A stretch of DNA of 64,000 bases. Source: Rosenbergiella metrosideri. Lineage in GTDB: Bacteria > Pseudomonadota > Gammaproteobacteria > Enterobacterales > Enterobacteriaceae. Positions 49,838 through 60,880 of this stretch are shown here, piece after piece (within the stretch, counting starts at the first letter, position 1; the number at the start of each line of letters is the position of its first letter). Position numbers and translations under genes: made by a program. Under the pieces are notes generated by a model. That model ran no database searches, had not been told where the DNA came from, and saw nothing but the letters and a program-made list of their open reading frames with translations. The stretch is taken from positions 348,819 through 412,818 of the forward strand of contig NZ_JALBCV010000001.1 of assembly GCF_022602565.1 (NCBI RefSeq), written 5' to 3'.

Positions 49838-50030
49838 ATTCTCTCCTGCAATGTATTCTGGTTAATGGATACAGGGTTAACACTTTGCTTACGCAATCAC
49901 TGCGCTGAGTGTGTCAAAGCAATCTAGTATCAGCTATCGGAATTATGGAGAAAATTAGGATAAGATTCTGCTTAAAATTGTGCGTCGCTATTTTATCTGC
50001 CAATAGCGAGGGGTGAGCGGAGAAAGCCTG

Positions 50031-50054
50031 AAAAAAAAGGCCGCTTTCGCGGCC
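50031..50054 (-). terminator. Rho-independent terminator of ndh
   Basis: GGCCGC/GCGGCC stem with a GAAA-type loop and an eight-T tract on the minus strand, right after the ndh stop. Confidence 0.9.
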
Positions 50055-50061
50055 CCTAACT

Positions 50062-51366
50062 TTAGTGCAATTTTAATTTTGGTCGAATAACTTTATTGAT
50101 ACTACCTGAAAGCATCATCAGTCCGGTACGGAAGTAGCCATGCAGGGCAACTTGGTGCATACGATACAGTGACAGATAAACTAACCGGGCAATACGTCCC
50201 TCCACCATCATCGAACCGTGCATAAGGTTACCCATCAAACTGCCGACCGTACTGAAACGCGACAGCGACACTAATGACCCATGGTCTTTATATTTATACG
50301 CCGTTTGTGGCTTATCTTTACGCGCCGCTAAAATATTTTTCAGGACTTGTGACGCCATTTGGTGAGCCGATTGCGCACGCGGTGGCACGAAGCCGCCTTC
50401 GGGTAGCGCGCAGCTAGCACAGTCACCAATCGCATAGATATTCTCATCACGCGTGGTCTGTAACGTCGGCTGAACCACCAGCTGGTTAATACGGTTAGTT
50501 TCTAAGCCCGCGATCTCTTTCATAAAATCTGGTGCTTTAATCCCTGCGGCCCACACCATCAGATCTGCCGCAATAAAGCTACCGTCTTTGGTATTTAAGC
50601 CATCCTGTTGCGCACTGGTGACCATGGTACCTGTTTTGACTTGGACCCCTAATTTTGTCAATTCCTGATGCGCCGCCGCCGAAATACGGGTCGGTAAGGC
50701 GGGTAGAATACGTTCACCCGCTTCCACCAACGTGACATTTAGCGCTTCACGGCCTAAAGTTTTATAGCCGTAGCTGTTCAACTGTTTGACGGCGTTATAC
50801 AACTCGGCGGACAACTCCACGCCCGTCGCACCACCGCCGACAATCGCGATATTCACCGGCTTATCGTTTTGTTGCGCAGACGAGTGTTTCAGGAACTGAT
50901 TCAGCATTTCATTACGGAAGCGATGCGCTTGCTGAGGGTTATCTAGATAAATGCAGTGATCTTTGACGCCCTGTGTACCGAAGTCATTCGAGGTACTGCC
51001 TAGTGCCATCACTAAAGTGTCGTAGCCAATGCTACGTGACTCCACTAATACATTGCCCTGTGCATCGTGGATAGGGGCCAGTTCGAGTTGCTGGGTCTCG
51101 CGGACAATATTCACCAGACTCCCTAATTGAAACTGGAAATGGTGATGGTGTGCATGAGCCATATAACTCAACGCATCTATCCCTTCATCCATCGATCCGG
51201 TAGCAATTTCATGTAATAACGGTTTCCATAGATGCGTCGGGTTGCGGTCAATCAGCGTGATCTCTGCTTCGCCTTTACGTCCCAGCTTATGTCCGAGTTG
51301 CGTAGCAAGTTCCAATCCCCCTGCACCGCCACCTACTATTACAATTTTTTGTTTCGTCGTAGTCAC
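50062..51366 (-). CDS. ndh: NADH dehydrogenase, type II
   Basis: A 434-residue membrane-bound flavoprotein that passes electrons from NADH to ubiquinone without pumping protons. FAD site at the N-terminus ([18 protein letters not shown]), NADH site in the middle ([17 protein letters not shown]), and a C-terminal amphipathic membrane helix (about 380-434). Same length as E. coli Ndh. Upstream AT-rich sequence contains a TTGAT...ATCAA-type dyad near 51495-51510 that may be an FNR/Crp-class site; that is inference. ycfP is missing between ndh and nagZ. Confidence 0.95.
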   Translation of the reverse strand: MTTTKQKIVIVGGGAGGLELATQLGHKLGRKGEAEITLIDRNPTHLWKPLLHEIATGSMDEGIDALSYMAHAHHHHFQFQLGSLVNIVRETQQLELAPIHDAQGNVLVESRSIGYDTLVMALGSTSNDFGTQGVKDHCIYLDNPQQAHRFRNEMLNQFLKHSSAQQNDKPVNIAIVGGGATGVELSAELYNAVKQLNSYGYKTLGREALNVTLVEAGERILPALPTRISAAAHQELTKLGVQVKTGTMVTSAQQDGLNTKDGSFIAADLMVWAAGIKAPDFMKEIAGLETNRINQLVVQPTLQTTRDENIYAIGDCASCALPEGGFVPPRAQSAHQMASQVLKNILAARKDKPQTAYKYKDHGSLVSLSRFSTVGSLMGNLMHGSMMVEGRIARLVYLSLYRMHQVALHGYFRTGLMMLSGSINKVIRPKLKLH

Positions 51367-51604
51367 ATGACCCCCAAAGATTAACCTTACCTAGTTAAAT
51401 TAATGTTAAGAATAAACTTAATTAACATAGGGTTATAAAGTAAAATCGTTCACTGATTTCAGCATAGCACGCTCAGATTATTCAGCGTAATAAATTTGAT
51501 CTCAATCAAGTCGATTGGCACAGATGCATAAATTAAGTTGTTTGATAGGATAAAAAAACGTGGTGGGCGTCATAAATGGGGGCCATGCTGCCCCCTTTTA
51601 ACGA

Positions 51605-52654
51605 TTACTTGTCGCGTGGCATCTGTTTTGCTTCTAACCAGCGCTGCTGAAAGGTCGCCAATTGTTGATGATTCATTACCCAACGGCGATGCTGTTGTCG
51701 TGTTTTCCATTCGAAGCGGCCATGATGGTAAAGGCGTTCAAGGCCAGCAGCTTGAGAAACCGGCAACTGGTCCAAAATACTGATCACGCCCGGACGATGG
51801 TTGCAGACGAGGATCGCATCACACCCGGCATTAAGCGATTGTTTTGCACGTTCGGGATAGCTCCCCATCACGGCAGCACCTTCCATATGTAGATCGTCAG
51901 AGAAAATTACGCCTTTAAAGCCCAGTTCGTTGCGCAGAACCTCTTTCAGCCAATAAGGTGAACCACTGGCAGGACGATCATCAATGGTCGGATAAATCAC
52001 GTGTGCAGGCATCATCGCATCAAGCTGATGCTGCTCGATAAAGTGGCGAAAGATCGCCATATCTTTCTGGCGGATTTCATTGGCTTCACGCAAATCGATA
52101 GGCGTTTCTTTATGAGAATCCGCGACAACCGCACCATGTCCTGGAAAATGTTTACCAGTGGTTTTCATGCCTGCACTGTGCATGCCTTCCATAAAGGCTG
52201 CTGCCACAGGTAAAACTTTTTCTTGCTGATCGCTAAAGGCCCGATCACCAATGGCTAAGCTAATGTGGCCAAGATCTAATACCGGGGCAAAACTGAGGTC
52301 AATATCCATTGCCGTCATCTCACTGGCCATCTGCCAGCCCGTCTCGCGAGCGACCTGAATCGCCTCATCGACAGTCGCGCTGAGCGCAAGGAAAGATTGC
52401 ATCGCCGGGAGTTGCGTAAACCCTTCACGAAAACGTTGCACTCGCCCCCCCTCTTGGTCCACCGCGACCACCAGGCGTGTATGTGAGGCTTCACGGATCT
52501 GTTGAACGAGATGCGCCAATTGCTCAGGGTCGTGGTAGTTGCGCGCAAACAGGATCACCCCCCCGGTTAATGGGTGTTGCAGTAATTCGCGCTCTTCCGC
52601 ATCAAGCTCATATTGCTCGACGTCCAACATTAGGGGGCCAGGGGTACTTGTCAT
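51605..52654 (-). CDS. nagZ: Beta-N-acetylhexosaminidase NagZ
   Basis: A 349-residue cytoplasmic GH3 enzyme that takes GlcNAc from anhydromuropeptides in wall recycling and thereby affects AmpR signals. The motif [16 protein letters not shown] carries the catalytic Asp-His dyad (about 175-190) and [10 protein letters not shown] the nucleophile Asp (about 250). ATG 52654 is preceded by AGGA and leads into the MLDV start; an upstream TTG is rejected. It lies 22 bases behind thiK. Confidence 0.95.
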   Translation of the reverse strand: MTSTPGPLMLDVEQYELDAEERELLQHPLTGGVILFARNYHDPEQLAHLVQQIREASHTRLVVAVDQEGGRVQRFREGFTQLPAMQSFLALSATVDEAIQVARETGWQMASEMTAMDIDLSFAPVLDLGHISLAIGDRAFSDQQEKVLPVAAAFMEGMHSAGMKTTGKHFPGHGAVVADSHKETPIDLREANEIRQKDMAIFRHFIEQHQLDAMMPAHVIYPTIDDRPASGSPYWLKEVLRNELGFKGVIFSDDLHMEGAAVMGSYPERAKQSLNAGCDAILVCNHRPGVISILDQLPVSQAAGLERLYHHGRFEWKTRQQHRRWVMNHQQLATFQQRWLEAKQMPRDK

Positions 52655-52676
52655 GTTTTGTCCTATCGTACTCAAT

Positions 52677-53453
52677 TCAAGAAGGTAAAAGGTATCGCCA
52701 GCTCTCTGCCGCTTGCTTTGTCATCGCGGCACATTGGGTTTGTTCGGCCCGCAATTGGAACCAACTGGCTTGTAACAGTAACAACCAGGGTCGCCAGCGT
52801 TTGACCTGCGACCGTAAATGCGTGCTCTCCAGCGCAAAGGCATGGGCATAAGCCTCTATCCATGCCTCATAGTGATCGGCATTCTGTAAACACAGGGTGG
52901 CGAGTTCCAGCGCAATATCGCCATCCGCGCTGTACTCCCAATCGATTAATCTCAAGCCTTTATCGCTCTGAATGATATTCCCCGGATGGAGGTCCATATG
53001 GAGGGGAACGAGACGAAGTGGCTGTGGCTCGCCAAGGCGTTGCAATCGTTTTAATTCCCGTAACCAACGGGGATGACGCTGCCGACAAAGTTGCCAATAG
53101 CGCTGCAGTAACGACCATAGCGGCAAACGATAGCCGAATAATGGTTGCTGATGCAGACGGATAATCAGTTGCAATAGCTCAGGATTCTGCGCAGTAAACC
53201 GCTCTTCCGCCAGTGGTTCACCCTTAATCCATTCCACCGTCAGACGTCCTGACTGAAAGCCTTTAGGCCTTGGAGCAAGTTGGCTAGGACGGAGCTGACG
53301 AAGAATTCGACCTTCACGCTGTCGATTCACAAAAGGGAGCGGTTGTGTGGGTGTAAAGCGGTAGACGTCATTTTGGCTGTCTAGGTCACGCCAGCTATTG
53401 CCAGAAAGCCCCGGCAATAGCTGGTAATGAACGTTAGTAATTGGCTTTGCCAC
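52677..53453 (-). CDS. thiK: Thiamine kinase ThiK
   Basis: A 258-residue APH-family kinase that phosphorylates salvaged thiamine. The Brenner-type motif [10 protein letters not shown] (about residue 152) and the metal motif [13 protein letters not shown] (about 169) are intact. It overlaps the lpoB frame by 20 bases and is followed by nagZ, so it belongs to the hinT-ycfL-lpoB-thiK-nagZ run, as in E. coli. Slightly shorter than E. coli ThiK (274). Confidence 0.93.
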   Translation of the reverse strand: MAKPITNVHYQLLPGLSGNSWRDLDSQNDVYRFTPTQPLPFVNRQREGRILRQLRPSQLAPRPKGFQSGRLTVEWIKGEPLAEERFTAQNPELLQLIIRLHQQPLFGYRLPLWSLLQRYWQLCRQRHPRWLRELKRLQRLGEPQPLRLVPLHMDLHPGNIIQSDKGLRLIDWEYSADGDIALELATLCLQNADHYEAWIEAYAHAFALESTHLRSQVKRWRPWLLLLQASWFQLRAEQTQCAAMTKQAAESWRYLLPS

Positions 53454-54057
53454 TGCCTGTCCAGATAATTTCGCCTGTGTTCACTAACATTAACTGCATT
53501 TGTACGCGCGCCGCTTTTACATCGCCGCGAGTTGTGGTGTACAGGACGTATTGCGCATTCAGATTACGCGCAAGACCGATCGCTTTACCGCGAGAGTTCA
53601 AGCTATCGTTCGGTGAAATACCTAAGGTCTTCTTCGCTTGCGCCAGCTGCTCAGCTGTCACTAAGCTAAAAGAGGACCCGGATAAGGCTTGATTCAGTGC
53701 ACTATTAGCGTTATCGCTTTGAATCGAACCATTGGTGCTGTTTTTAATACGGTCAACTAATAACACGCTACCGGAGGCAATCCCTTTAGTACTCACCATT
53801 TTGCTTACCAAAGGTTGTACCGTTGCAGGCCAATCGATCGAAGTCAGCTTAGGGGCTTCCGGTACAGGTTGCGGTTGCGTCACCGGTGGCGGGTTCTGTA
53901 CCGGCGGCGTGTTCTGCCCAGACTTAGTCGTTAAGGGGGGCTGGGTGCTGCCATTACCTTGTTCTACTGGAGCCGGTTTTTGCGATTGATTCAAGACACA
54001 ACCACTGAGTAAACAAGCGAAGAGTAGTGAGCTGCTATATTTTAAGTATTTAGTCAC
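53434..54057 (-). CDS. lpoB: Penicillin-binding protein activator LpoB
   Basis: A 207-residue outer-membrane lipoprotein that activates PBP1b through the wall. The start is GTG 54057 with GAGGG upstream, giving the signal TKYLKYSSSLLFACLLSGC with lipid-accepting Cys20. A proline-rich linker (about 25-70) spans the periplasm, followed by the globular domain with MVSKMVSTKGIASGSVLLVD. An upstream frame reading adds 15 residues without a signal and is rejected. It overlaps thiK. Confidence 0.93.
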   Translation of the reverse strand: MTKYLKYSSSLLFACLLSGCVLNQSQKPAPVEQGNGSTQPPLTTKSGQNTPPVQNPPPVTQPQPVPEAPKLTSIDWPATVQPLVSKMVSTKGIASGSVLLVDRIKNSTNGSIQSDNANSALNQALSGSSFSLVTAEQLAQAKKTLGISPNDSLNSRGKAIGLARNLNAQYVLYTTTRGDVKAARVQMQLMLVNTGEIIWTGSGKANY

Positions 54058-54067
54058 GGTAATGCCC

Positions 54068-54433
54068 TCAGAGAGAAATATAGATACGAACCTGACGCGC
54101 ATTCACGCTGCCAGAGGAAGAAAGGAGTTCGGTCGAACTGTGCGCAGGAACACGCATGAATTGCCGCTTCGTATCGTGTGGGATATCCAATCCTTGTTCA
54201 TCATACCAAAAATAGTGGTAATGAATGGTGACGGGAACATCACGGTCGTTATAAACGCGCGTGGTTGCCGCGGGCGCTTGATCGCCGTTAATCACCGGCG
54301 CATCGGCAGTAATGCCTGCGGAAAGTACCTCAGACCCCATTACCAACGGCTGTGAAATAGTAATGGCGGGCGGTTTACTGCTACAGCCGACCATTCCGAT
54401 GACAGAGAGAGCTAACACACAAAAAAAGCGCAT
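54068..54433 (-). CDS. ycfL: Lipoprotein YcfL
   Basis: A 121-residue lipoprotein with signal MRFFCVLALSVIGMVGC (lipid Cys17). The mature beta-rich part includes TTRVYNDRDVPVTIHYHYFW. Role unknown; it lies between hinT and lpoB in a conserved order. The three genes hinT, ycfL and lpoB are close enough to be one operon. Confidence 0.9.
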   Translation of the reverse strand: MRFFCVLALSVIGMVGCSSKPPAITISQPLVMGSEVLSAGITADAPVINGDQAPAATTRVYNDRDVPVTIHYHYFWYDEQGLDIPHDTKRQFMRVPAHSSTELLSSSGSVNARQVRIYISL

Positions 54434-54450
54434 GGTTCGACTCCGATTGA

Positions 54451-54801
54451 TTAGCGTGTCAGCATCGGTCCGAGGGGTTTTCCACCTACCAGATGCATAT
54501 GGATATGATAGACCTCTTGGCCGCCATGTTGATTACAATTGATAATCAGACGGTAACCATCTTGTGCAATACCCTCTTCTCTCGCTAGCTTAGCCGCTAC
54601 CGTCATCATGCGTCCTAACGCGAGTTCATGTTCCGTCTTAACATCGTTAACGGTGGGAATAAGAATGTTAGGGATAATTAAGATATGACTCGGCGCTTGC
54701 GGGGAGATATCACGAAACGCCGTCACTAATTCGTCTTGATACAATTTTTGTGCGGGAATTTCGTCGCGAATAATCTTACTGAAAATCGTCTCTTCTGCCA
54801 T
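54451..54801 (-). CDS. hinT: Purine nucleoside phosphoramidase HinT
   Basis: A 116-residue HIT protein. It hydrolyses AMP-lysine and other phosphoramidates. The catalytic HIT triad reads HIHMH (about residue 100), with the N-terminal [14 protein letters not shown] and [10 protein letters not shown] typical. ATG 54801 is chosen over an in-frame start two codons earlier. In E. coli ptsG and fhuE lie between ycfH and hinT; here only 47 bases separate them. Confidence 0.95.
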   Translation of the reverse strand: MAEETIFSKIIRDEIPAQKLYQDELVTAFRDISPQAPSHILIIPNILIPTVNDVKTEHELALGRMMTVAAKLAREEGIAQDGYRLIINCNQHGGQEVYHIHMHLVGGKPLGPMLTR

Positions 54802-54848
54802 GGTCAATCATTCCTTTAGGTCATCTCGCCGCAACGCAGCGAGTTATA

Positions 54849-55649
54849 TTACAATAGCGTTAAGCGCTCAGGGGCAATATTAAATAATTTAGCAAAGTTT
54901 TCCGTAGTTTGCTCAGCGACTTGCTCAATACTGAGACCTTTGACCACCGCCAAATATTCGGCAACATCACGGGTATACGCCGGTTGATTCGCTTTACCAC
55001 GATACGGCACCGGGGCTAAGTAGGGAGAGTCTGTCTCAACTAAGATTCTATCCATCGGCACATAACGCGCGGCTTCACGGATCTGCTCCGCGTTCTTGAA
55101 GGTTAAAATCCCGGAAAAAGAGATATACATCCCCAAGTCTAACACTCTTTTTGCCGTCTCACGGTCTTCGGTGAAACAGTGCAGCACGCCACCACAGCGA
55201 TCGACATGATTTTCTGCCAATAAGTTGATCGTATCTTCGCGCGCATCACGGGTGTGCACAATTACGGGCTTGTTAAGCTGACAGGCTACGTGTAGATGGT
55301 CACGAAACGCTTGTTGCTGAATCGCCCACAGCTCTGGCGTCTTATGGTAGAAATAATCCAGCCCGGTTTCTCCTAAGGCCACCACGTTCGGATCACTCGC
55401 ATAAGCATGAAGGCGCTCGATATCCCAATCATCGTCAAGATTGAGAGGATGAACACCGCAGGAGAGCACGATCTGTGAGTGGTCAGCAGTAAGCTGTTGT
55501 AAGGCAGGAAAGGCGCTAAGCGTGGTGGAGACCGCCAACATAAACTGGACGTCACGCGCCTGAGCGTTACCGATCACTTCAGCCAGGTTCTGATGTTCTT
55601 TCTTGTAATCTAAGCCATCAACATGGCAGTGCGAATCCACTAAAAACAT
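54849..55649 (-). CDS. ycfH: TatD-family metal hydrolase YcfH
   Basis: A 266-residue TatD-like metal-dependent hydrolase. Metal ligands: DSHCHVDGLD (residues 5-14), GETGLDYF (about 91), HTRDA, HCFT and the Asp in ETDSPYLAP (about 205). Activity in the family is nuclease or D-aminoacyl hydrolase; not settled for YcfH. ATG 55649 is chosen over 55664 to give the MFLVDSH start. It follows holB by 21 bases. Confidence 0.94.
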   Translation of the reverse strand: MFLVDSHCHVDGLDYKKEHQNLAEVIGNAQARDVQFMLAVSTTLSAFPALQQLTADHSQIVLSCGVHPLNLDDDWDIERLHAYASDPNVVALGETGLDYFYHKTPELWAIQQQAFRDHLHVACQLNKPVIVHTRDAREDTINLLAENHVDRCGGVLHCFTEDRETAKRVLDLGMYISFSGILTFKNAEQIREAARYVPMDRILVETDSPYLAPVPYRGKANQPAYTRDVAEYLAVVKGLSIEQVAEQTTENFAKLFNIAPERLTLL

Positions 55650-55670
55650 AATTCTCTCTATCACTTAATA

Positions 55671-56648
55671 TTAATTATCTAACAGCGTTTCCCACGCCAC
55701 TAACAGGTCGCTAATCACTAACTCGGTGTTGACTTGCGGGGTTTGCGTCAATAATGCATAGCAGTCACGACACCGCACAATCATCTGCTGCAAGCGATGT
55801 TCATCCATGAGCGTCGTTAAATAGTGACTGGCCTCATACCCGTCGACATGCGTTAACCATGCCTGACTGCCACGCTGTAATTTTAGCGCATCGAGCAAAA
55901 AAGCCATCAGCCAATAGATTTTTTCACTACTCGGCTCATCGACTAACAGGGGAAGCAACTGCATCGGTTGTCGCGGCAACGCATTGCGTAACGCTTGCGC
56001 TAATTGACTTCGCTTTTGCCAACGCGGGGCGTTTAGTAACGTAAGCGCTTGTGCCGGTGCCCCGCCGCTTAAGCGTAGCGCCGTTAATAATGTTTGCTCA
56101 GGTAATTGGCTTTCACGCGCTAGCCAAGCTAATCCTTGCGACTCTTCGGGAGCACGAAGAGGGGTTACCACACAGCGACTACGTAGGGTCGCAGGCAATT
56201 GACTTAAGTGTGGCGTGGTGAATAAAAACCAACAGTTTGCTGGCGGCTCTTCGACCGTTTTAAGTAAGGCGTTAACCGCCGACTCGGACAACCGCTGGGC
56301 CCCATCAATCCATACCACCCGCGCCCCCCCTTGCTGCGGCGAATGCCACACTTTCTCGCAGGCTTCACGGATCACATCAATACCAATAATCTGTTTACCT
56401 TTTTCGGCAGCGATCGGATACCAGTCAGGATGGTTATTCGCCAACATAAGCTGGCAACCGTGGCAGTGACCACAGGCTTTATGTCCTTGAGGCGTTTCAC
56501 ATAATAACCAGCGTGCAACGCCCCATACCAAGGCTTCCGCACCCATGCCTTCATGAGCATGCACTATCTGTGCAGGATAGGCCTGTTGCGTCTGATGCTG
56601 TCCAATCAGCTGCTTATAATAGGGCGTTAACCACGGAAACCACTGCAT
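55671..56648 (-). CDS. holB: DNA polymerase III subunit delta prime
   Basis: A 325-residue clamp-loader subunit. It has the zinc module KACGHCHGCQLM (about residue 50-66), the degenerate P-loop area HAHEGMGAEAL, and the SRC-type motif LRSRCVV (about 156). It starts on the last bases of the tmk stop (TAATG), giving the operon pabC-mltG-tmk-holB-ycfH. Confidence 0.95.
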   Translation of the reverse strand: MQWFPWLTPYYKQLIGQHQTQQAYPAQIVHAHEGMGAEALVWGVARWLLCETPQGHKACGHCHGCQLMLANNHPDWYPIAAEKGKQIIGIDVIREACEKVWHSPQQGGARVVWIDGAQRLSESAVNALLKTVEEPPANCWFLFTTPHLSQLPATLRSRCVVTPLRAPEESQGLAWLARESQLPEQTLLTALRLSGGAPAQALTLLNAPRWQKRSQLAQALRNALPRQPMQLLPLLVDEPSSEKIYWLMAFLLDALKLQRGSQAWLTHVDGYEASHYLTTLMDEHRLQQMIVRCRDCYALLTQTPQVNTELVISDLLVAWETLLDN

Positions 56649-57295
56649 TACTGCTGTTCCTTAAGCCAGCGGCGCAAAGTATCTTGTACCGCTTGCTGTA
56701 CTTGCTGCTGGGGCTGTGTGGCATCAATCGTCAAGATGCTGCTATCACTCGCCGCGAGCGCCCTGTAACGCTGATGAGCACGATGAAAGAAAGCTAATGA
56801 CTCTTGCTCAATGCGATCCAGCTGCCCTCGCGCACGGGCACGAGATAGGCCGATTTCCGGGGTGACATCAAGATACAACGTCATATCTGGGGCGAAATCG
56901 CCTAAGACCGACTGTTTGATCGTCTGCATCATCACGGTATCAAGCCCCCGCCCACCGCCTTGATAGGCTTGTGAGGAGAGATCATGGCGATCCCCTACCA
57001 CCCAAGCGCCTCGTGCTAAGGCTGGTTTGATAACGGTCTCGACCAGTTGTACTCGTGCCGCATAGAGTAACAGCAGTTCGGCATTGGCGGTAATGCTTTC
57101 CCCTTCGATCCCCTCTTTGACTATCTGCCGTAAGGCTTCGGCTAGCGGTGTACCGCCGGGTTCGCGGGTAAAGACAATATCGGTAATGCCGTGCGCGTGT
57201 AATTCGCTCACGACTTTATCGCGAACAGTGGTTTTCCCTGCGCCTTCTAAACCTTCAATCACAATGAATTTACTTTTCACTGGTTTTACGCTCAT
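56648..57295 (-). CDS. tmk: Thymidylate kinase
   Basis: A 215-residue dTMP kinase. P-loop [12 protein letters not shown] (about 11-22), [16 protein letters not shown] (about 95) and the lid with [14 protein letters not shown]. The start is not certain: ATG 57295 overlaps mltG by 26 bases; a GTG at 57280 would begin [10 protein letters not shown], closer to E. coli's N-terminus. Neither has a strong ribosome site, so translation is likely coupled to mltG. Confidence 0.94.
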   Translation of the reverse strand: MSVKPVKSKFIVIEGLEGAGKTTVRDKVVSELHAHGITDIVFTREPGGTPLAEALRQIVKEGIEGESITANAELLLLYAARVQLVETVIKPALARGAWVVGDRHDLSSQAYQGGGRGLDTVMMQTIKQSVLGDFAPDMTLYLDVTPEIGLSRARARGQLDRIEQESLAFFHRAHQRYRALAASDSSILTIDATQPQQQVQQAVQDTLRRWLKEQQ

Positions 57296-58295
57296 TTTCA
57301 ACTTTGCGCCACGCTTTGACGGCTTGATTATGATTGGCGAGGGTCGAGGTGAAGGTGTGCCCTCCCTGACCATTCGCAACAAAATAGAGTAAATCACTTT
57401 TTTCTGGATGCGCGGCGGCTTCCAGCGAAGCGCGGCTGGGGATAGCAATCGGCCCAGGGGGTAATCCCGGAATAACATAGGTGTTGTAAGCGGTTGGCTT
57501 TTCTAAATCACTGCGCGTTAAAACCCCGTTATAGGCACTGCCCAAACCATAGATCACCGTCGGATCAGTCTGCAGGCGCATCCCTTTGCGCAGACGATTG
57601 ACAAACACCGAGGCCACTTTACTGCGTTCCGCCGATACCGCGGTCTCTTTTTCAATAATAGAGGCCATGGTCACCAGTTGGTTGAGATCTTGATAAGGCA
57701 GACCGGCCTCACGTTGTTGCCAGACGGACTGTTGAAGTTTCACCATGCGCTGGCGTGCCTGTTTCAACAAGCTGAGATCGGATCGTTTCGCGGTATAGTA
57801 GTAAGTGTCAGGGTAGAAGCCTCCCTCTAACTCGGAAGCTTGAATTCCCAGCGCTTTCGCCACAGTGGTTAACTGGTCATCGGCAAGTTGATGAGTGATC
57901 CACGGCGCATTACGTAACGTCTTTAACCACTCTTCAATTCGTTGACCTTCGACGAAACGGACGGGGAATTGCGCTTCTTTGCCGCTGGCTAATAGGGCCA
58001 GAAGTTGACGTACCGTCATTCCCGGCGTTAAACGATAGGTACCGGCTTTAAATTTCGATAACTGCGGTTCGACCTTCAATAACCAACCAAACCATGGGCC
58101 ACGCGGCACAATGTGTTGAGATTCGAGTTGTTGCTCTAACACTAGGCGCCCCGACCCGGCGGGCAAGGTATAAATCGTTTCTTGCTGGATTAATAACGGA
58201 TGCGCAGCAAAGCGCTTGACCTGCCAGAGGCCAGCGGTTGCCAAGATCACACACAAAATAACTAAGCCTAATAGGCCCTTACTTTTTTTCTGCAT
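57270..58295 (-). CDS. mltG: Endolytic transglycosylase MltG
   Basis: A 341-residue inner-membrane lytic transglycosylase that cuts nascent glycan strands. Membrane anchor at residues 9-26, LysM-like part, then the YceG domain with the catalytic Glu in [13 protein letters not shown] (about 218) and the block [11 protein letters not shown]. Same size as E. coli YceG (340). It lies behind pabC by three bases. Confidence 0.95.
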   Translation of the reverse strand: MQKKSKGLLGLVILCVILATAGLWQVKRFAAHPLLIQQETIYTLPAGSGRLVLEQQLESQHIVPRGPWFGWLLKVEPQLSKFKAGTYRLTPGMTVRQLLALLASGKEAQFPVRFVEGQRIEEWLKTLRNAPWITHQLADDQLTTVAKALGIQASELEGGFYPDTYYYTAKRSDLSLLKQARQRMVKLQQSVWQQREAGLPYQDLNQLVTMASIIEKETAVSAERSKVASVFVNRLRKGMRLQTDPTVIYGLGSAYNGVLTRSDLEKPTAYNTYVIPGLPPGPIAIPSRASLEAAAHPEKSDLLYFVANGQGGHTFTSTLANHNQAVKAWRKVENERKTSEK

Positions 58296-58298
58296 AAC

Positions 58299-59108
58299 TT
58301 AACTCGCAGTAAATCCTAATTTAATCAGTGTTGCCATCGCCTCACCGGGTTGATATTGCCACTGGTCAATACGGATGACGGGAAGCACGGGCATTAACGC
58401 ATTACAGATAATGACTTCGTCAGCCTGTTCAAGCGCGGTCGGCGCTTGTCTGACGTGGCTGCAATGGTACCCTTCCGCCTGCAAGGCTTCAATCACTAAG
58501 CCTTTCATTATTCCTTCAACGCCACTGTGGGTCAGCGCTGGGGTGTAAAGCTGTCGGCCTTTACGCCACAGAATATTCGCGGCACAACATTCCACCACAT
58601 TACCTTGAGAATCGAGTACCAAGGCCTCTTGCGCGGCTTGGCGGTCAAGATGCTGCTTGATTAACACCTGCTCTAAACGATTAAGATGTTTGATCCCAGC
58701 TAGATAAGGATTCATCCCTAAAGCTATTGGGCTAGTGATGAGGGAGACGCCATGCTGTTGCCACGCAGCATAATGCGAGGGATAAGGTGCTAAAGTCAGA
58801 ATACGTTGCGTCGCTGTACAGCCTTCAGCACTGTAGCCCCTTCCCCCGCTGCCACGGGTCAAGAGGATCTTCAGCACCCCTAAGTCACTTTGCGATGCCA
58901 ATGCAGTAATTTCTTGCGTTAACTCATGCCACGCATCAAACGCAATACCCAAGCGCTGGCTATCACGCGCCAATCGCGCCAGATGGTGTGCTAAGTGACG
59001 TACCTGACCTGCAACCACCTGTGCTGTGGTAAAACAGCCATCACCGAATTGTAATCCACGATCGAGACTAGAGAGTTGGGATGTGTTAACGCCATTGATT
59101 AGCTGCAT
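58299..59108 (-). CDS. pabC: Aminodeoxychorismate lyase PabC
   Basis: A 269-residue PLP fold-IV enzyme making 4-aminobenzoate for folate. The PLP lysine is in AGIKHLNRLEQ (about residue 140), and LDSQGNVVECCAANIL is the family block. Start MQLINGVNTSQLSSLDRG matches E. coli. A terminator separates it from fabF on its upstream side, so it may have its own promoter or read-through. Confidence 0.93.
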   Translation of the reverse strand: MQLINGVNTSQLSSLDRGLQFGDGCFTTAQVVAGQVRHLAHHLARLARDSQRLGIAFDAWHELTQEITALASQSDLGVLKILLTRGSGGRGYSAEGCTATQRILTLAPYPSHYAAWQQHGVSLITSPIALGMNPYLAGIKHLNRLEQVLIKQHLDRQAAQEALVLDSQGNVVECCAANILWRKGRQLYTPALTHSGVEGIMKGLVIEALQAEGYHCSHVRQAPTALEQADEVIICNALMPVLPVIRIDQWQYQPGEAMATLIKLGFTAS

Positions 59109-59130
59109 ACAATAGGCCCTAGCGTTGGCA

Positions 59131-59157
59131 AAAAAAAAGCCCGTCAGACGGGCTTTT
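59131..59157. terminator. Terminator between fabF and pabC
   Basis: GCCCGTC/GACGGGC stem with A and T tracts on both sides, 16 bases after the fabF stop; it ends most fab transcription. Confidence 0.9.
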
Positions 59158-59172
59158 TGATGGAGTCAGCAT

Positions 59173-60411
59173 TTAGATCTTACGGAAGATCAATGAACCA
59201 TTTGTTCCACCGAACCCAAATGAGTTACAAAGTGAATACTCAAGGCCAGAAACCTGACGTGCAGTGTGCGGAACGAAATCGAGATCACAGCCCACATCTG
59301 GATTATCCAGATTCAAAGTAGGCGGGATCGCTTGATCACGTAAAGCCAGAATAGAGTAGATCGATTCGACAGCTCCTGCTGCACCCAGCAGATGTCCAGT
59401 CATCGATTTTGTCGAACTGACCAACACGTTAGTATCTTGACCAAATACTGATTTAACGGCTTGGCACTCGGCTAAATCACCCGCTGGGGTTGAAGTGCCG
59501 TGCGCATTCACATAGCCAATCTGATCAGCGTTCAGTTGTGCATCATTCAACGCATTACGCATTGCTTGTGCTGCCCCTTCCCCATTTTCGGGTGGGGAAG
59601 TCATGTGATAGGCATCGCTACTCATCCCAAAACCGACCAATTCAGCATAAATTTTTGCGCCACGGGCTTTCGCGTGTTCGTACTCTTCGAGCACCAACAC
59701 GCCTGCCCCATCGCCCAACACGAAACCATCACGATCTTTGTCCCAAGGACGACTCGCCGCCTGAGGATTATCGTTGTGTGTTGAGAGCGCACGGGCCGCG
59801 CCGAAACCGCCGACACCAAGAGGAGTACTCCCCTTTTCTGCTCCACCGGCTAACATCACGTCAGCATCGTTGTAAGCAATCATACGTGCTGCATGACCAA
59901 TATTATGAACACCGGACGTACACGCCGTCGCAATGCAGATGCTAGGACCTTTCAGACCGTACATGATGGTGAGATGACCTGCCACCATATTGACGATAGT
60001 ACTAGGGACAAAGAATGGACTGATTTTACGCGGTCCACCTTTAGTCAAGGCTGCATGGTTCTCTTCAATCAGACCAAGTCCACCAATGCCCGAACCAATG
60101 GCGGCACCAATACGGTGGGCATTTTGTTCGGTAACGGTAATTCCAGAGTCTTGCAATGCTTGAACACCCGCCACAATACCGTATTGGATAAACATATCCA
60201 TTTTACGTTGTTCTTTACGCGAGATGATCTCATCACAATTAAAATCTTTTACTGTTCCTGCGAAACGCGTTGCATAAGAACTAGTATCAAAATGGTCAAT
60301 CAGGTTGATGCCGCTCTGACCGGCTAGGAGAGAATTCCAGGTAGACTCTACTGTATTGCCGACAGGAGACAACATGCCAAGACCGGTCACAACTACACGA
60401 CGCTTAGACAC
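59173..60411 (-). CDS. fabF: 3-oxoacyl-ACP synthase II
   Basis: A 412-residue condensing enzyme (KAS II) for elongation, notably 16:1 to 18:1. Cys163 or so in [13 protein letters not shown], and histidines in [11 protein letters not shown] and [11 protein letters not shown] make the Cys-His-His centre. It follows acpP by 84 bases in the fab cluster. Confidence 0.97.
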   Translation of the reverse strand: MSKRRVVVTGLGMLSPVGNTVESTWNSLLAGQSGINLIDHFDTSSYATRFAGTVKDFNCDEIISRKEQRKMDMFIQYGIVAGVQALQDSGITVTEQNAHRIGAAIGSGIGGLGLIEENHAALTKGGPRKISPFFVPSTIVNMVAGHLTIMYGLKGPSICIATACTSGVHNIGHAARMIAYNDADVMLAGGAEKGSTPLGVGGFGAARALSTHNDNPQAASRPWDKDRDGFVLGDGAGVLVLEEYEHAKARGAKIYAELVGFGMSSDAYHMTSPPENGEGAAQAMRNALNDAQLNADQIGYVNAHGTSTPAGDLAECQAVKSVFGQDTNVLVSSTKSMTGHLLGAAGAVESIYSILALRDQAIPPTLNLDNPDVGCDLDFVPHTARQVSGLEYSLCNSFGFGGTNGSLIFRKI

Positions 60412-60495
60412 GTTCGTCCTCCAGGGAGGGGTATAATTATTCTTCGTGGGACGGAATAAATTTCAGGCGGTCGAGTGACCGCCTGAAGGTGTTCA

Positions 60496-60732
60496 TTAGC
60501 CCTGATGGCTATTGATGTAGTCGATCGCTGCCTGTACGGTAGTGATTTTCTCAGCTTCTTCGTCTGGAATCTCAGTATCAAACTCTTCTTCCAGAGCCAT
60601 TACCAGCTCAACGGTGTCAAGAGAATCAGCACCCAGGTCTTCTACGAAAGAAGCAGAGTTGATCACTTCATCTTCTTTAACACCCAGCTGCTCAGCAATG
60701 ATTTTCTTAACGCGTTGTTCGATATCGCTCAT
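60496..60732 (-). CDS. acpP: Acyl carrier protein
   Basis: A 78-residue acidic four-helix protein, nearly identical to E. coli AcpP. The phosphopantetheine serine is Ser37 in [11 protein letters not shown]. It carries the growing acyl chain for Fab enzymes and LpxL. Own upstream gap of 148 bases to fabG. Confidence 0.98.
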   Translation of the reverse strand: MSDIEQRVKKIIAEQLGVKEDEVINSASFVEDLGADSLDTVELVMALEEEFDTEIPDEEAEKITTVQAAIDYINSHQG

Positions 60733-60880
60733 ACTATTTAATTTCCTATCAAAACTCGCTAATGCGACGGTTTTCGTAGTTTATAAAATGTTTAAAAAGA
60801 TGCAACTACTTCCCTGCTTTTCTGACGACAAATTAGTATTTTTTGTACAATAAATCGCAAAAATAATAATTTGAAGCAGA

